DNA of 64,000 bases from Gautieria morchelliformis (Eukaryota; Basidiomycota; Agaricomycetes; Gomphales; Gomphaceae): NCBI GenBank assembly GCA_015179125.1, contig WHVA01000343.1, positions 1 to 64,000 of the forward strand, given 5' to 3'. A program made the position numbers and the translations under genes. Positions 1 through 11,548 of this stretch are shown here, piece after piece (within the stretch, counting starts at the first letter, position 1; each line of letters starts with the position of its first letter). The notes below the pieces were generated by a model, which ran no database searches, was not told the DNA's origin, and saw only the letters and a list, made by a program, of their open reading frames with translations.

Positions 1-540
1 CCCGAGCCGATACGGATCCGCGCAGCGCAGCGACCTGGGCGATGCCGCGAACGGAACGAGTGACGACGCGCGGGATGAAAGGGCAGCACGGTACGCTCCC
101 ATGACCTACTCCCGTACGTCGGGCTGACGTCGCATTGTGCGTGTAGGGATCCACCCGGCGACACGCTACCCCGGGCCCGTGCGGCGCTCTCTACGCTGTC
201 CAAATCGTCCTCGACGACGGCTACGGCCACGATTCTTCAAAGGCAGGCACATTCCCCTTGCCCAACTTCTGCGTCCCATATTCTGTCTCGCAGCGCTGCG
301 TGTCCGAGGTTCTGTTGCTTCTCCCAATGCTCTCGTGTTCGTTGGCTATCGGACATCACCCGCGTAGACGGCACGCTACTTCATGTCCCGCGATGTCCGG
401 CGCCAACTGGAGAATGACGTCCTCAGCACGAGCGTCACTCATCCGCGCGATCTCTGCCATCTGCCTTGAAGCCTTCTTCTCGTCTCAGCTTCGAGTTGTC
501 CCTGGCAACTTCTCTGCATGTCTTCTTGTTCAGTGATTAA
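1..540 (+). pseudogene. Decayed copy of the Ser/Pro-rich gene (exon 4 region)
   Basis: This stretch matches, in the same orientation, about 27,240–27,740 and, reverse-complemented, about 59,300–60,240. Through those copies it corresponds to intron 3, part of exon 4 and the start of intron 4 of the intact gene at 45,405–50,217. The intron-4 landmark 'tgtccctggcaac' is recognisable near 500. No frame stays open across the exon-4 part, so this is a DNA-level fossil and not a retrocopy. The copy is cut by the window start, so its 5' part probably lies upstream. Homology between the three decayed copies is clear by eye; homology to the intact parent is weaker. Confidence 0.6.
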
Positions 541-1107
541 TAGTCGATCGTTATCACTCGGCTATTTTGGGATCGCCAGCGCCTACACCCAATCTCGGGA
601 AGGACGACCGAGTCGCTGCCAGGAAGGTCCTCCAGGATCACCTCTGGTCCAAATAACTTGCCCCAGACAGTGCCATACATGATACGCCTCAGCCTCTCCC
701 ACATGCCAGGCGCCGGGTTCGCTGCACAGCCTGACCACTGGGCATGAATCTCTTCCTCCCAGGGCTTTGCGAGGCTAAGGCTCGGCCCGGGGCTGAGGGC
801 TTCAGTCCGAGCCTGGAAGGCACTATCTCCGCAGCCAGTCGAGTAGCCAACGAGAGGGAGGCGTGACGGACTGGGAGGAATGTGTGAACTTGAAAGGTCG
901 AGGACCATCACCATACCACGGCGTTAACATGCATGAGACGGGGAGAAAAAGAACAGTGCAGTCATCACCCCACTACTGCGAGTGCACTGTGTACTAATAT
1001 AGGATATGTCTATCCAGATTTTCACTCATCAATGACAGGCGATGAGATAGTGGCAAAGCTTACTATTTCCATATCAGGAGATTCGGAACTTGAAGAGATC
1101 CGTTTCC
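541..1107 (+). repeat. Spacer block A, left copy
   Basis: Non-coding block repeated directly at about 27,741–28,410 and inverted at about 58,660–59,300. It follows the decayed gene copy at the same breakpoint in all three places, and no equivalent follows intron 4 in the intact parent gene. The left copy stops abruptly at 1,107 ('gatccgtttc'), while the other two continue for about 100 nt into block C. That marks one breakpoint of the inversion described below. Confidence 0.7.
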
Positions 1108-2160
1108 ACGTTGGTCGACCAAACATCTGAGTCGCAGTTGTATCTCGCCCTTTAGACTCCTCTTTCGATCCCCTCTGCTCGCAGATCGTGCCCGTCCCGG
1201 TATGACCATTCGTTCCTATTCTTCGATCTTAATTTCACTGACTTTATTGCTCCATTCGTTGCCTTTATGATAGGAAACACAACCCTCTTTCCAGGCCGGC
1301 GCATCATTTCGGAAATAGAAATGTGTGGCGTTGATTCGATACTACTTTCATGATGGTCTCAGAAACATATCATTCGTCCGTGTCCGTTGAGGCGTGTCCA
1401 AATGTTAATTGGTCAAAAAAGTGTCCCAACATGCTTCGACAAGATTCAGAGTGGCCCTACGCCCGAAAATGTGTCAGAGAATGACTACCTCATGAAATGT
1501 CAGCCATCCTGCTTTGTCCCCTTGTTTTTGCTCCTTACCACTGAGCTGTAAGCTGATTGAGGTGTCTTCGCAGGCGTGATGTGATTGCGAGTCTCACTCC
1601 ACTGTACCAGGCGGTACTTGCCCACCTGGTGCGAATTCTGGAGGTGGTCAGTGGTCAGCCGGAACCCGAGTAACCCTAACTTCGATCAATATTTATTTGA
1701 GGGCATCTCGGGACTGATTAGGTGTGCAGCCCCCCAAAGTTGCACTTGGGCACTCACTGATAGCTGTGTTTGTTGTTGTGTTGTGTCGTCGTCAGGTTGA
1801 TAGTCGCGTGTAACCCGGAAACATTGCCCCATTTCGAAGGGGTGCTGCATGGTGTCTGTACGGTGATATTACAACAAGACCTTGAGCGTGCATCTCTGTT
1901 CCAAACAGGACCCATCAACTGCTCACGCGGTTGAACTTGCCCTCACCAGAATTTGTACACCTTCCAGCTGCTTTCCCAGCTCCTTGAGCTATACCCCCCA
2001 TCTACTCCCGTACCCCGGTCATTTTTTATTTGTATTTTATTTTATTTTGGATACAGTATTATCCATTGAGTCGGATGTTCATGTAGGATATTACAAAACT
2101 TGTACCTAGCGAGTGCCCATGTCGAAAAGCAAAACATGAGCCTTAGCGCGGGGAGGTCCT
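1108..2160 (+). repeat. Spacer block B, left copy
   Basis: Direct match to 56,156–56,990, from 'cacgttggtcgaccaaacatc' to 'aaaacatgagcc', with several small indels; the left copy is about 200 bp longer. I see no coding frame conserved between the two copies, so I treat it as intergenic. Confidence 0.7.
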
Positions 2161-3700
2161 AAACCCGACTACCATCCCTTATGAATTAGTTGCTGTAGTG
2201 TAAGTAGATATATAATAGCTAATGTGTGGGAATGTCCCTAATCGCGTGTGAAAGAGTCAACGATAAGCCCTGTTTACATATGAAAATAGAGCGTTGGAAA
2301 TGATACAGTGAAAATTGTATCAGGCTGGGTTGCGAGCGGGGTACCGACGGACAAGCGCGTGCGGGCAGGCGGGCAGGGGGACGGGTGGGCTGACGTGGCT
2401 GACAGGGATTAGGGGTGGGAGCCAGCATGTGTCTGTGCTAGATGGCACTGTGGCAAAAATCTCCACCAGAAATACCAGGGGAGCCCATGATATAATCCAT
2501 ATAAGTGGCTATGGGTTCAGAGAGGAAGACAACATACATTTGCAGCCAGGGATAAAATTGGTTCATATCGGTTGCAGAATTATTTAAAATATGGTACTAC
2601 TGCTGGGCGCTGATCCCAGCAGATTCCCCGGTCACAACCGATCCCATCAGGATCCCTGCCCTCAACCGATCCCAACAAATCCACCTCTGCCAACCGATCC
2701 CACCCGCTCCCCACCACCGGTACATGAAGAAATATGGTATGCTGGAAAGTGCTCTGCGCATGGTTCAGCAACGAGCGAAAAAATGAGGGTGGGGCTCACC
2801 CTCGCTGGCATCATATGCAGAGTCGACGGGGAAATGCTTCACCATCCCGAACAAGTGTTTCACAGACAGCGACTTTCGTGTAAGATAGTTGGGTCTTGGC
2901 TGCATCGTAACACTAGTCGGGTTAATGACCTTTCTTTCACGAGGAGCGGTACTTTATTGTGAAAGTCTCTGCCTTGAAAGCTAAGCCCACGAACTGGAAA
3001 GAAAGTATTTGGCAATGCAAAGTCACGACCCACGTAAAATTGTTTTGACAGCAGCATGAAGCTTTTGCGAGTAAAATTGATAGAGCAAAGAGTGTTTTGG
3101 TTTGAAGTCAATTCACAGAGGATTAAGCCATCCGGATGGCCGGGGGAAGTCGCAAACGCGAAGACCATGTCCAAACCGATTCTACATTTGTGACACCGTG
3201 AGCGAGGAAGAACACGGCGCATATATAGACTTTACTGCTATTTATGGATTGTTATAGATGGCTTTGATGACAGGAATGTGACGTTTCAGATCAGACTCAC
3301 GCTGTTTCTCTCTGAACTTGAATATAATATTGGGATTTGTCGCCATAGTTGACCATGTTTCGCCCCAACTGAGAGGAAGCTCCGTGCTCCGTAGAAATAG
3401 TCTTCAGTGACTCTGATTCGGAAAGAGCAAATGAAAAATGTAACTCAGCGTCGATGTCGGGGGGGGCAGCGTGGATGTCGTAGGCGCCTCAGAGTGATGC
3501 GGGCGGTCGAGTTAGGACTCCTGGCGACCGTGCTATGCCCGCAGAAGTCATTGCTCGTCGTGGTGGAGAGCAAGGACGCGTAGTATGTTTGCATGTATTT
3601 GCCTAGAGTCTAATTTAACTTTCACTGCAAAGGACAGCAATCACCAGGTGAGAGGAGAATGGTGCCGATCTTTTTGGACTTGAAGAAATCGAAAGCTTCT
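2161..3700. other. Unique stretch without a recognisable gene
   Basis: About 1.5 kb with no counterpart seen elsewhere in the window. It contains a short imperfect tandem repeat built on 'caaccgatccca' (about 2,633–2,710) and a G-run near 3,460. A 120-codon minus-strand frame (2,860–3,222) has no recognisable motif and is not annotated as a gene. Confidence 0.5.
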
Positions 3701-3723
3701 GAGTTTATAAAAAGCATATTGTC

Positions 3724-4076
3724 TCAAGTTGTATCATTGATCATAAGTTTGCCATAATTAGTTACGGTCAATGAATAGATGAACGACCAGATAACGACGG
3801 TATGTGCTGTCTCAAGGATCCTGGGGGAGACCAGAGTCAATCTTGAGAATACACTGAAGCCACCATACCAACCAGACGAATCCAACCTAGTTTCAACAAT
3901 ATTGAGAGACGGATCAACCGAGAAGTTGGTGTACTCACGAAAAACTGCAACCAAATCGGATCTTTGAACCTGGTTTGTGCATACAAGAACGCTTGCGTAG
4001 TCGCCACACAATAAAGAACTGAAGAACAAAGTACACCCACTTCAAGGGCTCCAACGGTTAGTCCCAATAGCGCCAT
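3724..4076 (-). pseudogene. DUF6534-type membrane protein, truncated left copy
   Basis: Reverse-strand copy of the 5' half of the gene at 29,090. Exon 1 (4,076–3,939) encodes 46 residues starting MALLGLTVGALEVG and ending DPIWLQFF. The same gtgagt donor, a 14-nt micro-exon (reads VGFVW when spliced) and the following exon (ILETAHTVV…INDTT) can be seen. Similarity to the other copy stops near 3,735, before the third transmembrane region, so the gene is a fragment. Splice signals and the micro-exon are conserved between the copies, which supports the exon model. It lies inside the inverted segment, explaining its orientation opposite to the copy at 29 kb. Confidence 0.7.
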
Positions 4077-4289
4077 GCTTCAGAAAAGGGGATACGTGTA
4101 CTGGGGGCTTGTATCGTCCGAACCAGCATTGTGACGTTATATCCGAGCAGATTTTGAGTGCGATGTTTACGTGGCTTCCGAACTGTCTGAGAGCCGAGAC
4201 TTTCTAGGAGCACACCAGCAACGTGCGCAGTAGTTATATAGTCATGCGCGTCTTATTACCGACCTGTATCTGAATGATTGAATCAGAAA

Positions 4290-4685
4290 AGGCTCCATTG
4301 GCTAATATAGCTTACTGTCAGCTGTCAGTAAAGAGATACCTCTGAGGAAAATTGACTATTGTCCACCAATGGTGCTGAGGTTCTAGCGTCACGTAGCTCG
4401 TTGGCTCGCTGCGAAGCTATGCATGGAACATCAGAATTGAGATATACCAGTCAGGGCATCAGTGGGGCTATGGCCCATCAGAGACGACGAAAGCTGCAGC
4501 GTCATCACGTGGGGTTATTGGAGTAAATTGTCTAAGAATCAAGTGATCACAAAAGTGTTGTGAGTGCTCAACTTGGGTGTGCGCTGATGGCAACATATGT
4601 AATTACCCGGCACTGGAGGCATAGGAAAGTTCTTCCGCGTGGAAAATCATGGGACCTCACCCCCGTCTTTCTGGCTGACGGACTA
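4290..4685 (+). repeat. Spacer block C, left copy
   Basis: Direct match to 58,190–58,600 and inverted match to 28,490–28,900, recognisable by 'ccattggctaatatagc' and 'gctatgcatgga'. Non-coding. It abuts block E at the inversion junction near 4,685. Confidence 0.75.
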
Positions 4686-4983
4686 CCGTCGGCGCCAGTC
4701 GCGTCTCTATTGAAATGGAGCGCAAGCAGAGAGGCAGTAGGATGACTGGGAGTACAGCACCTGCACTGAGAAACAATACTCGACCCTCCCCAATGGTGAG
4801 ATTCTTCCATGTCATAGAATTTGGTTACCGATGGCGGACATGACTATTGTGAGTGAAGTGGATGCTGGCATTGAGCTCGAGCACCGATAGAGGAAGTCAA
4901 TGAGCTCGAGCACCGAGGCAGCAATTGGGATTACCTGAGTGAAGGAGGGAATAATTCGACCAGCTTGCTCGTCTCCGTACCCT

Positions 4984-5070
4984 TCAGTCATGAGAGAAAC
5001 TCCTTAAATTTTTCCAAAATTTTTATTTTTATTAACTAAAATTAAGAAAGCAACAATGAAGAAAAATAAA
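4984..5070. other. AT-rich island inside block E
   Basis: About 85 bp of nearly pure A/T in an otherwise GC-rich block, with alternating A and T runs. The same island is present in the right arm (about 55,775–55,860). Its retention in both arms is visible; any role in regulation or replication would be a guess. Confidence 0.5.
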
Positions 5071-7179
5071 GTAAAATTTAGTCGGCTAAACCAAGGGTAC
5101 GAGGAGATCAACGCTTAAGGTAGATTAGAGACGGGCGACTGGGTGGTATACCAGCGGCTGTGTGCAGACGCCACGAAGCCCGCGATGCCTCCTCGCTATC
5201 CATATATCCTGCCACATCCCTATAACCCAGTCCTCAACGGGCCAGCGACACACGGCTGCGCGCTGGCACGGCCTGAAGACGAAGGTCGACGCGGGTCATG
5301 GCGGGCGATGGGCATGGACGAGGAGCATGCGGGGAGGACACGAAGGCGAAGACACGAAGCAGAGACGGGAGTAAAGGGTAGTGGCACAGTGCAGACGCCA
5401 CGAACCTCACGACGTGATCGCGACGTTCCCCGTATCCCACCAATTCCCCTGCCATAGTCCTCAAGAGGCTAACGACACGCTGCGGCGCGTTGGCACGGCC
5501 TGAAGACGAAGCTCGACGGGGGTCATGGGGGAATGAGGAAACGAGCATCACGTAGGGAGGAGACAACGGCGAAGACACGAAGTAGACTCGGCAGGGAAGC
5601 GCAGCGACACAGACGCTATGTCGTCAGGATGACTCTAGAGGAAACAATTCCAGCCCACTCGAGCCGGAACTATTTCCGTCAAGGTCACCCTACCCCAACT
5701 CGCCGCGGCTGGCAGGCTAGTCGCAAGCGGACATTACGCTGTGCTAACGAAGAACACTTGGTGTCAGCACAACTTCATCAGGGGCGGTAGGTATGGACGC
5801 TAGGCGGACTAGGGAAGCGGGGCGTGGGGCGGGGAACAGCACACGGCGGTTCCAGCGAGACGGGAAGGGTTAAGTACCCGCGGAGTGAATGGGGATAATA
5901 ATAATAGCGGGCACTGGCCGGGCCGTGCATGGGTGACTGGATACGAGGGTTACGGGTGGTTTAATGTCTAAGCCGAGTAGGGAATAAGGTGGCGTGCAGG
6001 GCTGCGGAAGAGGGAGGTGTGCAGCTAAATTTTATGCCAAAATCGGAATGGACATGGTGGCCGGGAAGCCTCGCTGCGCGAGATGTCAGCTTGGGCTGCA
6101 GGGTGGTGTTGGTAATGCGATGGAATGGGCCATTGTCTTAAGGTTTATCGTCCAATCGGAATGGATGTGGCAGCTGAAAAAGCTTCGCTTCGCGGCTTGT
6201 ATTGTCAGCGTGAACTGAAGCCTTGGGCTGCCGGGCCGTGTTGGTAATGCGATGGAGTGAGTCAAAGGAAAACTTCTTCAGTACATTAATGCGATTGGAG
6301 CGCCAATAACGGCATGATCTAGATGAGCGTCGAGACGCCTTTCATTCGGTATCATATTTAATCAGTCACTTGATTCGATGACGACCGCGTGAAGGCTGAC
6401 GTTTTATGCAGATCTGAAGGTTTTGGTTAGGATACATTCGAGGGTAGCGATATTCGGGACGTGGTGGCTGGACAGCTCGAGTTCCCGGTGGTATTGTTGC
6501 GGAGCTGCATATGCTGGGGGAGTTAAGGTAACTCGGCTGAGCTAGATTGACAGCTGGACACTTACCCTAATGGTCCCGTAGACAACAAATAAGCATAGCA
6601 CGAGACGCACTGCATTGAGACGTTTTGGAGGTCTGCCCACGCCATTATCTCACGTAGAGTCGCCGGGGCGTCCGCGGCCTTCCATACGGTATCCTATCAT
6701 GAGCGGCGCGATTCGACGATGACCGGAGACGTGTGGATGAAGGCTGAAAGTTTCTTGCAGGGCTGGGGATTCTGGGTGAGAAGTGTGTTACTAAGGGCTT
6801 TGCAGGGCTAGACCCAAGTGGGGAGTACCGGCACGGTGGCCGTAATGCTTCGCTGCGTGGGTGCGATTGCTACTGTGATGGGGTACGCGGGAGACTTTTT
6901 GGTTGAGCTATATCGATGGAACAATCGATGGAATAAGGAAGGAAATTGGTTAAGCCAGCTGTTCGACACAGACGAATTTGGGTTGAGGCGGCTCGAGATC
7001 TACTGCGTGATCCAGTTATGATGTTGCTTCTGCATCCTTCCGTAGGGGTTCACATTAATGGGGATACATTCGAGGGTACCGATATTCGGGATGTGGTGGC
7101 AGGACAGCCCGATGCTATTGGTAGGGTGCTGCATATTGTTGGAGGGGGTTAGGTAATGCGACTTCAATTGTCTGCCCAT

Positions 7180-8860
7180 GTCGGATCGGCGCCTTTCGCG
7201 GCACATCCGCGGCACCAGAATCTATCAGGGTCAGCATCTCTCTTGCGCAAACTCACCCCACCCAAAATTTCCCCCACTCCAGCCTCTCACACTCTGCCCA
7301 CCCTCATCCGCCAAAGCGAGCCCGCACAGAGCACCCCCTCCCCACCCCAGTCCTGCCACCTCGTCACCCAGTCAGTCATCTGCACCACGTCGTCGTATAC
7401 TCCGCCAGCCAGCAGTGGACAGCGCAACCGCAGACGCGCCTACCTCTCCGCCACCCAGCCGCATACCCATACGCACAGGCCCAGACGCAGATGCAGCACG
7501 CCCGGCCGCCGCCATACGCGTCGAGGCAGAGCACTCCCTTGCCACCCCAATCCTCCGCACGTCCTCGCCGACCGAGCCCTCGCCACGCACGTCGCCGTCT
7601 TACATTGCGCCATCCAGAAGTGCACGGCGCAAGCGCAGATGCCGCCTATCAAGCCCTCGTCGCCAGTCTTCCCGACCCAGGCGCCGGCCGTCGCCACACA
7701 CGAGAGGGCAGAGTACGTGCTTCCCACCCGAATGCGCCGCACCTCCTCGCTCACCCAGCCTGCCCATGCAGTCGCCGTCTTACCCTGCGCCATCCAGCAG
7801 TGCACAGCGCAGCCGCGGACGCCGCGGGTCAAGCCCTCGTCACCAGTCTTCCCGACACAGGCGCAGGCCTCAAGCCTAGCACGGAAGCGCAGGAGTACCA
7901 GGCGAGCCCACGGCGACGGGCGCAGCACCCGCGGCCGTCGCCAGATCCGATGGAAGCAACGTACGTGCTTCCCACCCCAACCTCCGCACCCTTTTGCTGA
8001 CACAGCCCTCACGCGCGTCGCGTTCTTACCCTGCGCCATCCAGCAGCACACAGCGCAGCCGCGGACGCCGCCTATCAAGTACTCCCACGGGCACAGCAGT
8101 TGCGGCCATCACCAGATCCGATGGAGGCAGCGTACGTGCTTCCCACCCCAACCTCCGCACCCTTTTGTTGACCCAGTCCTCCTCACGCACGTCGCCGCCT
8201 TACTCTGCGTCATCCAGCAGTACGTGACAGCGCAACCGCGGACGCCGCCTATCAGGTCGCCGTCACCAGTCTTCCCGACACAGGCGCAGGCCTCAAGCCT
8301 AGCACAGAAGCGCAGGAGTACCAGGCGAGCCCACGCCCACGGGCGCAGCACGGGCGCAGACCCGATGGAGGCAGCGTACGTGCGTCCCAGCCCAACCTCC
8401 GCACCCCTTTGCTGACCCAGTCCTCCTCACGCACGTGTCCGCCTTACCCCGCGTCATCCACCAGAACACAGCGCAGCCGCGGACGCCGCCTATCAAGTCC
8501 TCGTCGCCAGTCTTCCCGACCTAGGCGCCGACCTTAGACAGAGCACGGAAGGGCAGAAGTACCAGGCAAGCCCACTCCCACGGGCGCAGCAGTTGCGGCC
8601 GTCACCACACCCGATGAGGGCAGAGTACGTGCTTCCCAGGCCAATACTCCGCACCTCCTTGCTAACCCAGCCCTCCTCACGCACACCGCCGGACCGCCGC
8701 ACCCGCACCCTCACCCTCACCCTCACGCACTCAGCCCTGGGCACCTCCCCGTCCTACCCACACCCGCCGTCAGCCAACTAGCCAGTAGTGCACGGTGCAG
8801 CTGCGGACGCCGCCCGCCTATGGCGCCCTCGGCAATGGTACCGGCCGCCAGCGCAGGCTG
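7180..8860 (+). repeat. GC-rich minisatellite, left arm
   Basis: Imperfect tandem repeats whose landmark 'gacgccgcctatcaag' or close variants recurs near 7,639, 7,818, 8,066, 8,241 and 8,483, giving spacings alternating between about 175 and 245 bp. The C-rich strand is the plus strand. The same array lies inverted at about 51,850–53,540. The repeats yield long Pro/Arg/Ser or Ala/Gly frames on both strands that look like by-products of composition. Confidence 0.75.
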
Positions 8861-10173
8861 AGTAGCCTGCCATGAGTGGCCTTTGTCATACGCGTGGCAG
8901 GCAGAGGTCCGGCCCATGTCGCAACGCGCCCATCCCAGCCAGGCGTGCCGGGGCCTGTCTGTTACAGTCCAGTGTGCACATGCCTGCGATACAAGGACGC
9001 CTCGGGGCTGCGCAAGTACCTGGCACTCACCCATACGCATACGAGGCACAGGCCGGGACGTGCGGCAAGCGCAACCTAGACGAAGATGAAAATGCAGTAC
9101 GCCCGGCCGTGCGGTCGGGACGCGCAATTGGCGAGTTTTGGTGGGTGACGCAGATGCGCGTGGAGTTATGAGTGTTCCTCTGGCCTTGGAGGCCTTGTGC
9201 AGGCTTTCATACTGTACGATACTTTCCTTCGATGATGAGCGGAGAAGCATGTGGCTCACAGACGTTTCAGGCATTGCGCAATGTGTTTGGTCGCTAGACG
9301 CAAGTAGGACTACAGGACATCCACCCTTCGCTGCGCGGGTGCTGGGGCGCGGTGCGGTGAGACAGTCGCGTCCACCACTCGCGTCCACCGTGGAGATGTG
9401 GTCTGGGCGTGCTCGTGATCTAGATGAGCGAGGTTCTGCAACGTTGACTACGGGATAATATTTAGTGAGCGACGGCGAGCGCGGAGAACAAGCGCCTGAA
9501 GGCTGACGCTGCAGCGAAGTGATGAATGGGTGGCACTAAAGGGATTGGGTATATTCGGGTACGTATGTGTGCTATTGTTAGCTGCAATTCGGCTGAGCGA
9601 AAAGGAAATAGCAAGCGCCTGAAGCTGAGGGTGGCACTGAAGGTGTTCAGATTATTCGAGACTGCGGACGGTAACTCAGGCCTCAGGTATTCACCGGTGG
9701 ATCAAGCGTGGATGCAGGAGTCAGATAGACAGTGTCGATGACGGAATGGCGTGGGTGGGTGTGGATGCAGCCACCGGGCACGTGACCTTCCAGTGAGTAT
9801 AAGTGTGTTCCCGGGCCGGGCCGCGCTCGAAAGCCCGGGTCAGGGCTCGGCTTTTGAGGGCTCGGCTCTCAAAATTGAAGCACGGCCCTGGACCAGGGCT
9901 CGGCTGGTTTCACCAAAACATACGAGCAAATGAAAGCAGAGGTTCCGACGCTGGTGTGTCGCGTCCTCCATCAGAACGGACACTTGAACCCCATTGCGCT
10001 TGGGGTCGTTACAGGCGGATTCTGAGCCCGATGCAAGCGCGAAAAAACAACCGGTCTATTGGTCAAAAGGGGGACTGGGGACATACGACTACAGCGCAAG
10101 GTGCACATTAGAGGATTATCTGTGGACGTTGTTGCTAATGCGGTAATCTAGATTATCGATCTGGAGTCACGCC

Positions 10174-10366
10174 TTGCGCAAGCATCAGTACATCCAAACG
10201 CGCGAATCCGGAGTGGTTACCTCGCGCTCCAGCAAAACATACCCTGACGGACATAGAGCTCCCGTCACTACGCTTTCCTTTCATCCTAATTTTAACAACC
10301 TCGCTACGGGGAGCGAGGACGCGACTAGTGTCAGAATCAGTCCCTGGGATGCTGGTCGCGTGGCTG
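10174..10366 (+). pseudogene. LIS1/NudF-like WD40 gene fragment
   Basis: A short frame reads DGHRAPVTTLSFHPNFNNLATGSEDAT and then loses the pattern (…VRISPWDAG). In LIS1 proteins (dynein regulators, also platelet-activating-factor acetylhydrolase beta subunits) the first WD40 blade has the same pattern: GHR-PVT–FHP–S-SEDAT–WD–G. Only one blade is present, without start codon, LisH domain or further blades, so it is a transplanted scrap. It lies in a 540-bp insertion (about 9,790–10,330) that is absent from the right arm, so it was added to one copy only. Another WD40 family remains possible. Confidence 0.5.
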
Positions 10367-10402
10367 GCGAGGTGATCGATTAACTTCCCCTCATGTTTCC
10401 GC

Positions 10403-11010
10403 ATGCCGGGATCCAGCGCTTTGCCTTGTGACTTGTCCCCAGCAACGTCTCCACCCCCTCCTATCTTCCCAGCGACACTCCTCGCCCCGCGTCAAACTGG
10501 CCCCAAAGTCTTCCCGCTGCGCGAAGCACCCACAGTGTCCCCTTTGCCCCCTCTCAGCTCCCCAACAACAACGTCCCTCCATCCCTTCCCCGATGCCTGT
10601 TCATCAACCTCCGCAGGACGTCTGTCGCCAGATTTGCCTCGGCTTAGCGCGCGCTGGCTCCCGTTCCCCCTCTGTCGCGTCCACAGCCCCTTCTGCAGTT
10701 GGCTACACCTCGATGTTCCGCCCTCCACGCCTCCGTCTCCACATCCACCTCCGCCGTCGGCTCTGCCTCGTCATCGCACTAGCATTGTGCAGCTGTGAGG
10801 CGAGTCGAGGCCAAGGGTTCCCTAAAGTCTGCCAGCTGTACGTGTCCGTCCTTGATTGTGGCCTCCCTTCTCCTCACGGCTGTGCTAGCTGGCGTGCCGC
10901 ATCCCACCCCTCTCTGTTCGATATTTTTTTTGTTCGATATTCCCCGATGCTGTGTGCGGCGTTGGCTGGTATCTCAACGTATAAAATTATAATTATAATG
11001 ACAAAACCTT
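10403..11010 (+). pseudogene. Decayed copy of the Ser/Pro-rich gene (exon 1 tail and intron 1)
   Basis: Matches the reverse complement of about 62,090–62,530, including a coding-like end of exon 1 (…SALPRHRTSIVQL) and an intron-1 start reading gtacgtgtccgtccttg. Both copies correspond to the exon 1/intron 1 junction of the intact gene at 49,716, which has the donor gtacgtgttcg. The copy begins right after block E, just as the intact gene lies next to the right-arm E block, so gene order is the same. Beyond about 11,000 similarity ends. No complete frame remains. Confidence 0.6.
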
Positions 11011-11436
11011 CTCCCTCCTAACAGCGAAAACAATTAACGTTTAACCCCGACGATTGGTTACATAACTCGTGTGTCGCGCACGGAGTTCCCATGGATCAGA
11101 CATCCAGACACGTGACCTACCCTCCCGCGAACCCCTCGCCGATGACGTGTTCATAAAACCTCCGAAGCACTGCACACTTACTCTCGCCTCCATCTCGACC
11201 TTCAACGTTACTGGCATCCTTGCGTCACTTGTGTTGAAAGCCTCACGGGTAGTCTAGGAATAAATACGCTGGAATAAGTTACTCGCTGCTCGTCAGACTC
11301 ACCAGGACCGTCGACTAGTTGCGCTGGTTCATCTCCTGAGCGGTCACCTGAGCTCTGCATTGCTTGCACTGTTACTTCGCCCAAGTTCTTTCTTTCTCCC
11401 CAGATCACTGTTCCCCCTGGCGTGGCGAGCATTCGA

Positions 11437-11460
11437 CCTTCCTTCCTTCCTTCCTTCCTT
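11437..11460. repeat. (CCTT)6 microsatellite
   Basis: Six perfect CCTT units in a short pyrimidine-rich tract about 90 bp upstream of the two-exon gene. It could lie in its promoter, but nothing in the sequence shows a function. Confidence 0.9.
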
Positions 11461-11548
11461 GATGTCTTACTTTCTTGGCATCCGCTGCGTGAGGCTTTTA
11501 TTTAGTGTCACTATGGCTCACTAACAGATAGTTGCCTAATTTTAGGCT

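Larger units (their letters stand above)
1108..4685. other. Segment inverted relative to the right-hand unit
   Basis: Block order here is B(+), unique sequence, DUF6534 fragment(−), C(+). In the right unit, read toward decreasing coordinates, the order after block A is C reversed, kinase fragment, B reversed, E. The whole 3.6 kb between A and E is therefore flipped in the left unit. Junctions are at 1,107/1,108 ('…gatccgtttc|cacgttggtcg…') and about 4,685 ('…ggctgacgg|actaccgtcgg…'). The matching right-hand junction lies at 56,143–56,156. The middle copy (28,440–28,900) keeps the A–C junction uninverted. Confidence 0.65.
4686..10400 (+). repeat. Spacer block E, left arm of a large inverted repeat
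   Basis: About 5.7 kb matching 50,690–56,143 as its reverse complement, collinear from 'accgtcggcgcc' (4,686) to 'gtggctggcgaggtgatcga' (near 10,380). The two arms lie about 40 kb apart. The left arm alone holds an insertion at about 9,790–10,330 with a LIS1-like fragment. The long frames inside, including a 419-codon one at 7,156–8,415, fall in a GC-rich minisatellite, are open in several frames and on both strands, and are not preserved as one protein in the other arm. I therefore call no gene in the block. Confidence 0.8.

Noticed and set aside
2860-3222. 120-codon minus-strand frame MRRVLPRSRCHKC…
   Set aside because: No family pattern, no splice context and no second copy to test conservation.
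7156-8415. 419-codon plus-strand frame rich in Pro, Arg and Ser
   Set aside because: It lies entirely in the GC-rich minisatellite, several frames on both strands are open there, and the inverted arm does not preserve it as one protein.
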